The notes below the pieces were generated by a model. It worked only from the letters and a program-made list of their open reading frames with translations, was not told the DNA's origin and did no database searches. Positions 23,435-31,757 of a stretch of DNA of 64,000 bases are shown here, piece after piece. The DNA is from an uncultured Prevotella sp. (GTDB lineage: Bacteria; Bacteroidota; Bacteroidia; Bacteroidales; Bacteroidaceae). The DNA lies in contig URQS01000012.1 of assembly GCA_900550035.1 (NCBI GenBank), forward strand, positions 1 through 64,000, given 5' to 3'. A program made the translations under genes and the position numbers. Position 1 is the first letter of the stretch; every line of letters begins with the position of its first letter.

Positions 23435-24625
23435 TTATTTCTTCTTGTTCTTTCCCGGAGGGCCGGGAGCGAATGGACTCTTCTCGCCTCCAGCATCAGC
23501 CTGCGTGTCATCCTGCTCACCTCCCGTAACATTTAGACCGGTAACAACCTTAACGCCAGCTGAAATGCCATTAAGAATCTGTGTGTTTGTGCCGTCGGTC
23601 ATGCCGATGTTCACCTTATGGGCTACGATGCTGTTGCCCTCGATGGTCCAAATCTTGTTCTTGGCATTGCCAGTCTGGTCTACAATCTTCATCTTGCCTA
23701 CAGTTTCCTTCTGTGGAGTGAAGCGCAGAGCCTTTGACTGAACAGACAGCACGCCCTTGCGTTCGGCTGTATATATGGTGACATTGGCAGTCAGACCAGG
23801 TTTGAGCTTGAGGTCGGCATTGGGTGCAGAGATAACTACCTCGTATGTCACTACGTTATTGGTAGTAGTAGCTTCCTGTCGCACCTGCTTTACAGTACCC
23901 TCAAAAGTGTCGTCGGGATAAGCGTCGACGGTGAACGAAACGCGTTCGCCTTCCTTAACGTCGCCTATGTCAGCCTCGTCGACATCTGCCACAACCTGCA
24001 TGTTGGTTAGATCCTGGGCGATAGTGAACAGCTCAGGAGTAGAGAAGCTGGCTGCTACAGTCTGTCCTTCCTCAACTGACTTTGACAGCACAATACCGTC
24101 GATAGGCGATGTGATGGTAGCATATCCAAGGTTGGTCTGGGCGCGCTGCACCTCTTCCTTGGCCGATGCCACCTGCTCCTTAGCCTGAGTATATGAGAGC
24201 TTGGCGTTGTCGAAATCGTCGGCAGCTACAAGTCCTTTTTGGTAGAGAGTCTTATAGCGGTTGTAGTTTGTGGTCTGATAGTTGAGCTGGCTCTGTGCCG
24301 TAGCGAGCTGTGTCTTTGCCGAATTGAGTTGGCTCATAAGGTTTGTCTTGTCGAGTTCGGCAATCACCTGGCCCTTCTTCACTACAGAATTGTAGTCGAC
24401 ATAGAGTTTGCTGACAATACCGCTCACCTGAGTACCCACCGTTACCGAAGTGACAGGCTCGATAGTACCCGTGGCGGTGATGCTGTTCATGATGTTTGCC
24501 GGTGCCACTGCTGCCGTGTCAAACGTAATCTGTTCTTCTTTCTTGCCGCCCGACAATGCCCAAGCGACAATGGCTACAATAATGACAACCGCCACTACAA
24601 GCCATAACTTGCTTAATTTTTTCAT
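23435..24625 (-). CDS. MacA-like periplasmic adaptor of efflux transporter
   Basis: The 396-residue membrane-fusion protein has one N-terminal helix (about 6-25), a lipoyl/barrel-sandwich half (VTVGTQVSGIVSKLYVDYNS), a long alpha-hairpin (about 85-160, Gln/Ala-rich with LNYQTTNYNRYKTLYQKGLV), the second lipoyl half (ITSPIDGIVLSKSVEEGQTV) and beta-barrel domains. It bridges the inner-membrane ABC transporter and the TolC channel. The C-terminus is Gly/Pro/Lys-rich and low-complexity. It follows the TolC gene by 136 nt, including a 24-bp duplication and a G-rich palindrome. Confidence 0.9.
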   Translation of the reverse strand: MKKLSKLWLVVAVVIIVAIVAWALSGGKKEEQITFDTAAVAPANIMNSITATGTIEPVTSVTVGTQVSGIVSKLYVDYNSVVKKGQVIAELDKTNLMSQLNSAKTQLATAQSQLNYQTTNYNRYKTLYQKGLVAADDFDNAKLSYTQAKEQVASAKEEVQRAQTNLGYATITSPIDGIVLSKSVEEGQTVAASFSTPELFTIAQDLTNMQVVADVDEADIGDVKEGERVSFTVDAYPDDTFEGTVKQVRQEATTTNNVVTYEVVISAPNADLKLKPGLTANVTIYTAERKGVLSVQSKALRFTPQKETVGKMKIVDQTGNAKNKIWTIEGNSIVAHKVNIGMTDGTNTQILNGISAGVKVVTGLNVTGGEQDDTQADAGGEKSPFAPGPPGKNKKK

Positions 24626-24673
24626 AAATCTCTATTCTTGTCTCTAATTAAATCTCTATTCTTGTCTCTAATT
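24626..24673. repeat. exact 24-bp tandem duplication
   Basis: 24626-24649 and 24650-24673 are identical. It lies immediately upstream of the macA-like start on the minus strand, so both copies are in the 5' region of that gene. Confidence 0.8.
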
Positions 24674-24716
24674 ATTCTTTCTCTGATTATTTACCCCAAT
24701 TAATTATTGCATACCA

Positions 24717-24756
24717 TTCCCCTCCCTACGGGGGAGGGGTTAGGGGTGGGGTTTTT
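24717..24756. repeat. G-rich palindromic element, copy 2
   Basis: cccctccctacgggggagggg-type stem followed by gggg triplets and a T run, between the TolC-like and MacA-like genes. Confidence 0.65.
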
Positions 24757-24761
24757 CTTTC

Positions 24762-26105
24762 TTACTTAATCTCTCCAGTCTTGTAGAACTCCAGCATGTT
24801 GAGGTTGAGAATAGCAAGATACTTGCTTTGTAATTCGTTTTGCTGCGCCTGCAGAAGGTTGTTCTTACCGGTCATGAGTTCTACAATGTTCTTGAGTCCC
24901 TGCTTGAACTGTTCCGACAGCAGTTCGTAGCTTGCCTGAGCGCTCTCGGTCGAAACACGTGCTGCCTTGAATTTGTTCTGATTGGTCACAGCCTGCAACC
25001 AGTAGTTCTCAACGGTAGAGTAGAGAGTGGTCTGCTTGTCCTGCAAGTCGAGCAGATAGTTTTGCTTCTGAATCATAGCCTTGTTGACGGCAGTCTTGGT
25101 CTGCCGATTGTCAAACAGTGGAATGCTTACAGTAACGCCACCGCCCACAGTGAAGTTGTTCTTTAGCTGCGAACCCCAAGCATTGTTGCTCATTGATGAA
25201 GTGTTGGTAGAGAGACCGGCATTCAGTCCGATAGTAGGCAGCTTGCCTGCCTTGGCAATCTTCACGCTTAGGTCGCTGCTCTCAATGCCCAACATGGCAT
25301 TCTTTATCTCCGGACGTTGCTCAATGGATGCTGTGTACACGTCGTTGAGTGCTGGGATTGTGGCAAGAGCCATCTCGTCGGTAGTAGAAGGAATGGCAAT
25401 GTCAAATTCTTCGTCGTTGGTAATCTGCAGCAACTGTTTGAGCTGACGCTTATAGTTACGCAGGTTGCTCTCAGCCTCTACTATGCTGTATTCGTCCTGG
25501 GCTCGCTGGGCTGTTAGCTGTGCGAGGTCGGCCTTGCTCATCTTGCCTACATTCACCATAGTCTTGCCGCGCTCCTCGTTGGTCTGACTCGTTTTCAGGC
25601 TCTCCTTGCTCACGTTTATGGCCTCGTTAGAGTAGAGAATCTGAACATAGAGCTGTGCTATCTGCTCCAGCACGTTGTTGGCAGTAACGGCAGAGTCGAG
25701 CTTGGCCTGCTCGGCAGTAAGCTTGTTGAGCTTTACGGTGTTCTGGTTCTTGTTGCCGTTCCATACGTTCCAGTTGCCCATCAGCGAGTAGGAACCGTTG
25801 TAGTAAACCTTGTCTACCTTAGACTGTACCTTGTTGCCTGCAATCATAGCCGACCCTTTCTCGGGCCAGGGATTGTACGATACATTCTGCGATGTCGACA
25901 GGCTGAGCGACGGCAATAGTGCCGACTGGCTCTGCTTCACATCCTCAAGGGCCGAATATTCTTGAAGTTTGGCTTTCTGTAGCTGAATGTTGTTAGCAAT
26001 GGCATAGTTGATGCAGTCCTTAAGCGACCATTGTCGTGCCATACATTCTGTAGACATTGACAGCAGGAAAAGTCCTGCCAGGCAAGTCATCCCAATCTTT
26101 CTCAT
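24762..26105 (-). CDS. TolC-family outer-membrane efflux protein
   Basis: The 447-residue protein has a signal peptide (MRKIGMTCLAGLFLLSMSTE) and the internal duplication of outer-membrane efflux proteins. Repeat 1 starts with WSLKDCINYAIANNIQLQKA and repeat 2 near residue 250 with EQRPEIKNAMLGIESSDL. Long helices rich in Gln, Ala and Asn form the periplasmic tunnel; VTVSIPLFDNRQTKTAV marks a barrel strand. It forms the outer-membrane channel for the MacA/ABC transporter encoded downstream. Confidence 0.9.
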   Translation of the reverse strand: MRKIGMTCLAGLFLLSMSTECMARQWSLKDCINYAIANNIQLQKAKLQEYSALEDVKQSQSALLPSLSLSTSQNVSYNPWPEKGSAMIAGNKVQSKVDKVYYNGSYSLMGNWNVWNGNKNQNTVKLNKLTAEQAKLDSAVTANNVLEQIAQLYVQILYSNEAINVSKESLKTSQTNEERGKTMVNVGKMSKADLAQLTAQRAQDEYSIVEAESNLRNYKRQLKQLLQITNDEEFDIAIPSTTDEMALATIPALNDVYTASIEQRPEIKNAMLGIESSDLSVKIAKAGKLPTIGLNAGLSTNTSSMSNNAWGSQLKNNFTVGGGVTVSIPLFDNRQTKTAVNKAMIQKQNYLLDLQDKQTTLYSTVENYWLQAVTNQNKFKAARVSTESAQASYELLSEQFKQGLKNIVELMTGKNNLLQAQQNELQSKYLAILNLNMLEFYKTGEIK

Positions 26106-26264
26106 AATAAATGTACTTTAGTTAATATTTTCTGTAACTTAATTTCTATAATCTCTCTCTTTGTAAATAATCTGATTATAGGATGTAAAAGGTAATGGAA
26201 AAGTTTATTGGGGGTATTGATTATTAACTTTTATTGGGAAAAAGCGAGCCTCTCTCAAAGCCTC

Positions 26265-26336
26265 TCCCCCGACCCCCCCCCCCCCCGGGGGGGGGGGGGG
26301 GGGCTGGGGGTGGGGCTGTTAGGGGCTGTTTTTTTT
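26265..26336. repeat. C14-G17 run within a G-rich palindromic element, copy 3
   Basis: Fourteen C (26273-26286) are followed directly by seventeen G (26287-26303), then ctgggggtggggctg and a T run. The flanks resemble copies 1 and 2 with the central stem replaced by homopolymers. It lies between ribE and the TolC-like gene. The exact lengths cannot be trusted. Confidence 0.6.
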
Positions 26337-26337
26337 C

Positions 26338-26940
26338 CTACTTCAACTGCTGCAATCGTGCAATGTACTTGCCCAGAATATCGAATTCGATATTAACAGT
26401 AGTGCCTACGCCGATGTTGCAGAAGTTGGTGTTGTCGTGGGTGTAGGGGATGATAGCCACGGTGAAAGAGTTGGCTGTAGGGTTGCACACGGTCAGCGAA
26501 ACGCCGTTGACCGTAACCGAACCTTTGTCAACGGTGAAGTATCCGCGCTCGGCCATAGCCTTGTCAAACTCGTATTCGAATGTGTAATAAGTCGAACCGT
26601 CGGCATCGCGCATGTCAATACACTTGGCTGTGCCGTCGACATGACCCTGCACGATGTGTCCGTCGAGTCTGCCGTTCATTATCATCGAGCGCTCCACGTT
26701 CACCTTGTCGCCCACCTTAAGCAGTCCGAGGTTGGAGCGGTCGAGCGTCTCTTTCATTGCTGTCACTGTGTAGTTGTCGCCTTCCATAGACACAACGGTC
26801 AGGCAAACGCCATTATGAGCTACGCTCTGGTCGATTTTCAGTTCGTTAGCGAACGAGCATGTCAACGTGAAGTCCACATTCTCCTTGTCGTTTTTGATGG
26901 CAACGACAGTAGCCATTTCTTCTACTATACCGGAAAACAT
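26338..26940 (-). CDS. ribE: riboflavin synthase alpha chain
   Basis: The 200-residue protein begins with the invariant MFSGIVEEM and has the two tandem lumazine-binding repeats of riboflavin synthase (about 1-90 and 98-190). The first contains NGVCLTVV, the second GHVDGTA and NGVSLTVC. It converts two 6,7-dimethyl-8-ribityllumazine molecules to riboflavin plus a pyrimidinedione. Usual length for the family. No FMN riboswitch signature is seen upstream; a candidate structured RNA with a terminator lies 85 nt before its start. Confidence 0.93.
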   Translation of the reverse strand: MFSGIVEEMATVVAIKNDKENVDFTLTCSFANELKIDQSVAHNGVCLTVVSMEGDNYTVTAMKETLDRSNLGLLKVGDKVNVERSMIMNGRLDGHIVQGHVDGTAKCIDMRDADGSTYYTFEYEFDKAMAERGYFTVDKGSVTVNGVSLTVCNPTANSFTVAIIPYTHDNTNFCNIGVGTTVNIEFDILGKYIARLQQLK

Positions 26941-27021
26941 ATTTTCTTTTTGTTATTTGATTTTATTATTTTGATGTAAAGTTAAGCTAAATTGCAGAAA
27001 ACACCAAATATTTATATAAAT

Positions 27022-27276
27022 AAAAAAGGTGCAACGAACCGTTATGTATCGTTGCACCATTTGGTATTTTAAAAACAGGTCGCCCAGTGATGTGATGAAA
27101 CTCCGAGTATACAAGATTTGAGAGCTCTCCGCCTTTGTAATCCACCGGCTTTACAGCTTAGTCCACTGAGGGTTTTATATGGCCCGCCATTGGCAAAAGA
27201 AGTCTTCTCGGTTTCGATTTTTTTATTGATGAGTATCCCGATCAAACTGGCACGACCCGTATGTCTTTCTGTTTCG
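27022..27276 (-). ncRNA. structured RNA candidate with own promoter and terminator
   Basis: Minus strand, about 255 nt. It starts near 27275 after an exact promoter and ends at a ten-pair hairpin with a T run. Two long-range stems close it: ggtcg-(tg)-ccagt at 27257-27246 pairs with actgg-g-cgacc at 27088-27078, and the inner CGGGAUAC near 27240 pairs, with one bulge, with GUAUACUCG near 27108. Such a rod of about 180 nt with internal loops resembles the architecture of 6S RNA, but I cannot confirm the family. An 80-codon frame covers it and is not protein-like. It could instead be a regulated leader of ribE. Confidence 0.55.
27023..27058 (-). terminator. terminator of the structured RNA
   Basis: Stem ggtgcaacga / tcgttgcacc (27029-27038 and 27049-27058) followed on the minus strand by six T. 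Confidence 0.85.
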
Positions 27277-27281
27277 TAGTG

Positions 27282-27312
27282 CAAAGTTACTATTTTCATG
27301 CGATACGACAAA
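27282..27312 (-). promoter_or_regulatory. promoter of the structured RNA
   Basis: Minus-strand TTTG at 27312-27309, 19-bp spacer, TAACTTTG at 27289-27282. Confidence 0.75.
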
Positions 27313-27384
27313 ATGTTTATGACATAAGTTTATAGTTGTTGTATTTTTTCATTATTTTAATAAACAACTAAAAGGATAATTTCA

Positions 27385-27392
27385 TATCTTTG
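27385..27392 (+). promoter_or_regulatory. -7 element of the cyd operon
   Basis: TATCTTTG, 46 nt before the ATG at 27439. It lies back to back with the minus-strand promoter at 27282-27312. Confidence 0.55.
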
Positions 27393-27438
27393 CAAAAGAT
27401 TACTAATCTGTAAAGATTACAACCTTTAAAAACTTATT

Positions 27439-27654
27439 ATGTCTATGACCGATATATTATATAAGGTGTACCGTTTCTATGTAGACGGATTTCGCAGTAT
27501 GACTGTAGGGCGTGTGCTTTGGACTGTCATACTCATCAAGCTCGCTGTCATATTCCTTGTGCTCAAGCTGTTCTTCTTTCCCGATGTGCTCAAGCAGAAG
27601 GCAGAGGATGGCGACCGTGCCGGATATGTGGCGCGCGAACTCATAGAGCGTTGA
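27439..27654 (+). CDS. DUF4492 small membrane protein of the cyd operon
   Basis: The 71-residue protein has an amphipathic start (YKVYRFYVDGFRSMTVGR), one membrane helix (LWTVILIKLAVIFLVLKLFFF, about 28-48) and a charged C-terminus. The DUF4492 family is found directly upstream of cydA in Bacteroidales, as here (64-nt gap). A role as a small accessory subunit or assembly factor of cytochrome bd, comparable in size to CydX, is plausible but inferred from position. Confidence 0.8.
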   Translation: MSMTDILYKVYRFYVDGFRSMTVGRVLWTVILIKLAVIFLVLKLFFFPDVLKQKAEDGDRAGYVARELIER

Positions 27655-27718
27655 TGCAAACCATACGTGTAGAATTGTTCAATTTAAATTTCCAATAACC
27701 ATTAACTTTTTTAAGCTT

Positions 27719-29290
27719 ATGAATCATCTGCTTACCATCGACCCTACGCTTATCGACTGGTCGCGTGCCCAATTTGCGCTTACAGCCATCTATCATTGGC
27801 TGTTTGTGCCACTCACGCTGGGACTTGCCGTAATAATGGGCATTATCGAGACTATCTATTATCGCACCGGCAAGGCCTTCTGGCTGGAGGCTTCCAAGTT
27901 CTGGCAGCGTCTGTTTGGTGTCAACTTTGCTATGGGTGTTGCCACGGGCATCATTCTTGAGTTTGAGTTTGGCACCAACTGGAGCAACTATTCTTGGTTT
28001 GTTGGCGACATATTCGGTGCTCCACTTGCCGTTGAGGGCATTGTGGCATTCTTTATGGAGAGCACATTCGTGGCAGTCATGTTCTTCGGATGGCAGAAGG
28101 TGTCGCGCGGATTCCATCTTGCCTCAACATGGCTCACGGGCATAGGAGCCACTATTTCGGCTTGGTGGATTCTCGTTGCCAATTCGTGGATGCAGTATCC
28201 CGTAGGTTGCGAGTTCAATCCTGATACCGTACGCAATGAGATGACGAGCTTTGCCGAAGTGGCGTTGTCGCCCATGGCAATAGACAAGTTTTTCCATACG
28301 GTCATATCGTCGTGGATAGTAGGTGCAGTGTTTGTGTGTGCAGTCAGTTGCTGGTATCTGTTGCGGGGGCGTGAGCAGCAGCTTGCCCGCCAGAGCATCA
28401 AGATTGCAAGCATCGTGGGCATAGTAGCCTCGCTGCTGGCAATACATACGGGCCATTCGTCGGCTGTGAAGGTGGCAGAGGTGCAACCTATGAAACTTGC
28501 TGCTATGGAGGGACTGTACGATGGAGGCAATGGTGTAGGGCTGACCATGGTGGCAGCCATCAATCCATTCTCACAGCCCGATTATGCCAAGGGTGGTGAG
28601 GCTCCGTTGCGCATAGCTATGCCTGGTGGATTGTCGCTGCTTGCTACAAGTACGCTCGACGGTTATGTTCCAGGCGTAAACGATATACTCAATGGATACA
28701 CACGCCCCGACGGAAAGCGCGAACTATCGGCTGAAGAGAAGATGCTGCGTGGACGCAATGCTATAACGGCTCTTGCCGAATACCGCAAGCTGAAGGCTGC
28801 CGATGCCAACGACAAGCGCCTGCCCCAACTGGCCCGTCAGTTGCAGAAGGATATGCCTTATTTCGGATATGGCTACATAAAGGACCGTGCCGAACTTGTG
28901 CCTTACATTCCCGTCAATTTCTATGCTTTCCGCGTCATGGTTGGTGTGGGCATGTTGCTGCTGCTTTTCTTCCTCATCATAGGTCATGTATCGTGGCGTC
29001 AGGACATCACCAAGCGTGGACGTTGGTTATGGATGGCTGCCTTGCTTATGCTTCCGCTTGCATATATAGCGAGCGAAGCAGGATGGATAGTGGCAGAACT
29101 CGGTCGTCAGCCATGGGCTATTCAGGACATGTTGCCTACTGTAGCAGCCGTATCCGACCTTAAGTCGGGCAGCGTAGCGCTTACGTTCTTCATCTTCCTC
29201 ATTCTGTTCACGCTCCTGCTCATTGCCGAGATAAGGATTATGTGCCGTGTGATAAAGAACTATAAGCCGCAAATCGAATCGGCTGATTAA
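27719..29290 (+). CDS. cydA: cytochrome bd ubiquinol oxidase subunit I
   Basis: The 523-residue integral membrane protein shows CydA features: RAQFALTAIYHWLFVPLTLG with the heme b595 ligand His near residue 20, FGTNWSNYSWFVGDIFGAPL, and HTGHSSAVKVAEVQPMKLAA, then the Q-loop region and GRQPWAIQDMLPT near the C-terminus. CydA carries the quinol site and hemes of the high-affinity terminal oxidase that lets Bacteroidales use nanomolar oxygen. The spacer to cydB is made of heptamer repeats. Confidence 0.95.
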   Translation: MNHLLTIDPTLIDWSRAQFALTAIYHWLFVPLTLGLAVIMGIIETIYYRTGKAFWLEASKFWQRLFGVNFAMGVATGIILEFEFGTNWSNYSWFVGDIFGAPLAVEGIVAFFMESTFVAVMFFGWQKVSRGFHLASTWLTGIGATISAWWILVANSWMQYPVGCEFNPDTVRNEMTSFAEVALSPMAIDKFFHTVISSWIVGAVFVCAVSCWYLLRGREQQLARQSIKIASIVGIVASLLAIHTGHSSAVKVAEVQPMKLAAMEGLYDGGNGVGLTMVAAINPFSQPDYAKGGEAPLRIAMPGGLSLLATSTLDGYVPGVNDILNGYTRPDGKRELSAEEKMLRGRNAITALAEYRKLKAADANDKRLPQLARQLQKDMPYFGYGYIKDRAELVPYIPVNFYAFRVMVGVGMLLLLFFLIIGHVSWRQDITKRGRWLWMAALLMLPLAYIASEAGWIVAELGRQPWAIQDMLPTVAAVSDLKSGSVALTFFIFLILFTLLLIAEIRIMCRVIKNYKPQIESAD

Positions 29291-29345
29291 ATTCAATACT
29301 CAGCATTTAACATTCAACATTCAACACTCAACATTCAACATTCTT
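29291..29345. repeat. heptamer repeats filling the cydA-cydB spacer
   Basis: Read on the minus strand, the 55-nt gap consists of seven consecutive seven-base units close to gttgaat (gttgaat, gttgagt, gttaaat, gctgagt, attgaat and so on). It begins right after the cydA stop and ends a few bases before the cydB ATG. Confidence 0.8.
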
Positions 29346-30449
29346 ATGAGCTATACATTTCTTCAACAATACTGGTGGTTTGTAGTGTCGCTGCTCGGCG
29401 CATTGCTCGTGTTTCTGCTCTTCGTTCAGGGTGCCAACTCGCTTGTGTACAGTCTTGGTCGCACAGAGGAGGGACAATTGAAGGTGATAGAATCCACCGG
29501 TCGCAAGTGGGAGATAACCTTCACCACACTCGTAACATTCGGCGGAGCCTTCTTCGCCTCGTTCCCATTGTTCTACAGTACCAGCTTTGGCGGAGCCTAC
29601 TGGCTGTGGATGATAATACTCTTCTCGTTTGTGCTGCAGGCGGTGAGCTATGAGTTCCAGCATCGCAAGGGCAATCTGCTCGGCACTCGCACCTATCGTT
29701 GGTTTCTTGTATTGAACGGCATTGTAGGCCCGCTATTGTTGGGTGGGGCAGTAGCCACATTCTTCGACGGTTCCAACTTCATTGTCGAGAAGGCATCGCT
29801 TACAGACATTGGTGCTCCCGTCATAAGCCGTTGGGCTAATGCTTCGGCAGGACTTGACGCTCTGCTTGATCCATGGAATCTTGTATTCGGATTTGCTGTG
29901 ATGTTCTTGGCACGTATGCTTGGCATACTGTATATAATGAATAATGTGGACGATGAGGACATTCGCTCGCGTGGCTCTGTAAGACTCATTGGTTGCACGG
30001 TGCCGTTCCTCGTGTTGTTTCTGGCGTTCTTTGTGCGTACATTGCTCAAGGACGGCTATGCAGTCGACCCGGCTACGGGACTGGTGTTTATGCAACCGAT
30101 GAAGTATCTGCACAACTATCTCGACATTTGGCCCTTGGCTGTGCTCACCGTTATAGGCGTTGTGCTGTTGCTTTATGGCGTAGTGCGCACCATTCTCAGC
30201 TCTACATATATACGTGGTATATGGCCTGCTGGAATAGGCGTAGTGCTTGTAGTGCTGTCGCTGTTGCTTGTGGCAGGGTGGGGCGACACCGCCTATTATC
30301 CCTCAAATGCCGATCTGCAATGTTCGTTGACAATAGCCAACAGTTGCAGTAGCGAGTTCACGCTGCGCACCATGTTTTACGTCTCACTGCTCGTGCCCTT
30401 CGTGTTCGGCTACATAGCCTACGTGTGGCGCGTGATGGACAGAAAATAA
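29346..30449 (+). CDS. cydB: cytochrome bd ubiquinol oxidase subunit II
   Basis: The 367-residue protein has eight to nine membrane helices. Its start, YTFLQQYWWFVVSLLGALLV, then FVQGANSLVYSLG, is the Bacteroidetes CydB form, and RKWEITFTTLVTFGGAFFASF and LGTRTYRWFLVLNGIVGPLL are conserved regions. It forms the heterodimer with CydA. A long hairpin terminator follows the stop. Confidence 0.93.
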   Translation: MSYTFLQQYWWFVVSLLGALLVFLLFVQGANSLVYSLGRTEEGQLKVIESTGRKWEITFTTLVTFGGAFFASFPLFYSTSFGGAYWLWMIILFSFVLQAVSYEFQHRKGNLLGTRTYRWFLVLNGIVGPLLLGGAVATFFDGSNFIVEKASLTDIGAPVISRWANASAGLDALLDPWNLVFGFAVMFLARMLGILYIMNNVDDEDIRSRGSVRLIGCTVPFLVLFLAFFVRTLLKDGYAVDPATGLVFMQPMKYLHNYLDIWPLAVLTVIGVVLLLYGVVRTILSSTYIRGIWPAGIGVVLVVLSLLLVAGWGDTAYYPSNADLQCSLTIANSCSSEFTLRTMFYVSLLVPFVFGYIAYVWRVMDRK

Positions 30450-30458
30450 AAATAGATA

Positions 30459-30533
30459 AGGGACAAAGCTGCAATATCAATGCCTATAATTTTAGGCAAT
30501 GTTGATATTGCGGCTTTGCCCCTTTTTATTGAT
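30459..30533. terminator. long bidirectional terminator after cydB
   Basis: About 30 bases on each side pair, with single mismatches: the left arm includes caaagctgcaatatcaa and the right arm ttgatattgcggctttg. A T run follows on the plus strand. It separates cydB from the convergent SPFH gene. Confidence 0.85.
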
Positions 30534-30550
30534 ATTATTTCAGCTCTTGC

Positions 30551-31516
30551 TTAATGGTTTAAGGTTCCGGTGTTTACAACGGGCTGAGCCGAATCGTCAC
30601 CACAAAGCACTACGAGCAGGTTGCTCACCATGGCAGCCTTCTTGTCGTCGTCGAGTTCGACAATATCCTCGCTACTCAGTTTGTCGAGAGCCATCTTAAC
30701 CATCGATACAGCACCCTCCACAATCTTCTCGCGAGCTGAGATGATAGCGTCTGCCTGCTGGCGACGAAGCATAACGGCAGCAATCTCTGGAGCATAAGCC
30801 AGATAGTTGATGCGAGCCTCTACCACTTCTATTCCAGCCATGCTCAGTCGTTCGTCAAGCTTTTCCTCAAGTTGCTTGTTTATCTCGTCGGCACCGTCGC
30901 GCAGGGTAAGCTCCTTGTTGCCCGACTCATTATTGTCGTAAGCATAGAGTCCTGCTACCTGACGAAGTGCGGCATCGCTCTGTGTCTTGACGAATTTCTC
31001 GAATGCGCGCATCACGTTCGACACGTTAGTGCCAACTTGCTGTGCCGCTCCGCTCTGTGCCATTGTCTGCGAATCGATTTCAAACATTGCTTTATAGGTG
31101 TCCTTTATTTTCCACACAAGCACCAAGCCTATCATCACTGGGTTGCCTGTCTTGTCGTTAACCTTTATAGGTTCGGCATCGAGGTTGCGCGCACGCAACG
31201 ACAACTTCTTGGTATTGATAAACGGATTGACCCACGAATAGCCCACCTTTGTAAAGGTTCCTTTATATTTTCCGAAGAACATCATTACACGTGCCTCGCC
31301 TGGCTCAAGCATAACAAAGCCGCCCCAAACAAAGAATGTAGACACAAGCACTACTGCACCTATACCTATAAGCAGCCACATCAACACCTCATTAGGCTCC
31401 TGAAGTATGCCCAATACTATCAATGCTATACTTAACAACGTCAACAGAATGTTGGCAAATAGCATCAGGAAGCCACCAAGCGTAGCACCTTTAAACTGAA
31501 ATTCCTTGTTCTCCAT
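30551..31516 (-). CDS. SPFH/band 7 membrane protein
   Basis: The 321-residue protein has two N-terminal membrane helices (about 18-40 and 46-68), then [22 protein letters not shown], the start of the SPFH domain, running to about residue 240. A helical segment follows ([20 protein letters not shown]). This is the flotillin/stomatin group that forms oligomers in lipid domains and is often linked to membrane proteases. No NfeD or protease gene is adjacent. A minus-strand TACATTTG -7 box lies at 31584-31577. Confidence 0.85.
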   Translation of the reverse strand: MENKEFQFKGATLGGFLMLFANILLTLLSIALIVLGILQEPNEVLMWLLIGIGAVVLVSTFFVWGGFVMLEPGEARVMMFFGKYKGTFTKVGYSWVNPFINTKKLSLRARNLDAEPIKVNDKTGNPVMIGLVLVWKIKDTYKAMFEIDSQTMAQSGAAQQVGTNVSNVMRAFEKFVKTQSDAALRQVAGLYAYDNNESGNKELTLRDGADEINKQLEEKLDERLSMAGIEVVEARINYLAYAPEIAAVMLRRQQADAIISAREKIVEGAVSMVKMALDKLSSEDIVELDDDKKAAMVSNLLVVLCGDDSAQPVVNTGTLNH

Positions 31517-31576
31517 AATTGTTGTTTTTTATTATTAGATATTGTACAAATGATTAATTACATCGTTTAAACATTA

Positions 31577-31584
31577 CAAATGTA
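31577..31584 (-). promoter_or_regulatory. -7 element of the SPFH gene
   Basis: Minus-strand TACATTTG, 61 nt upstream of the ATG at 31516. Confidence 0.45.
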
Positions 31585-31698
31585 AAGAAAAGAAACGATA
31601 TAACAATAAAAATCATAGTTTTTCTTATATGTTTAACACATTCTACAAACAACATACCTTCTTAAACATTATGTAATATTATTGCAACAAGCCTTGTC

Positions 31699-31706
31699 TA
31701 CCTTTG
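31699..31706 (+). promoter_or_regulatory. -7 element of the phosphatase-receptor operon
   Basis: TACCTTTG, 52 nt before the ATG at 31758; no exact -33 TTTG at the usual spacing. Confidence 0.5.
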
Positions 31707-31757
31707 CACCGTGAAAGATAACAAAACAGATATAACATATTATAAAAGTATTACAGA

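Noticed and set aside
27022..27276. FMN riboswitch upstream of ribE
   Set aside because: The highly conserved FMN aptamer blocks could not be found on the minus strand.
27069..27311. 80-codon open frame over the structured RNA
   Set aside because: The region has an RNA-type promoter, long-range pairing and a terminator; the peptide is Arg/Lys-rich without domain features, and its start lies inside the promoter.
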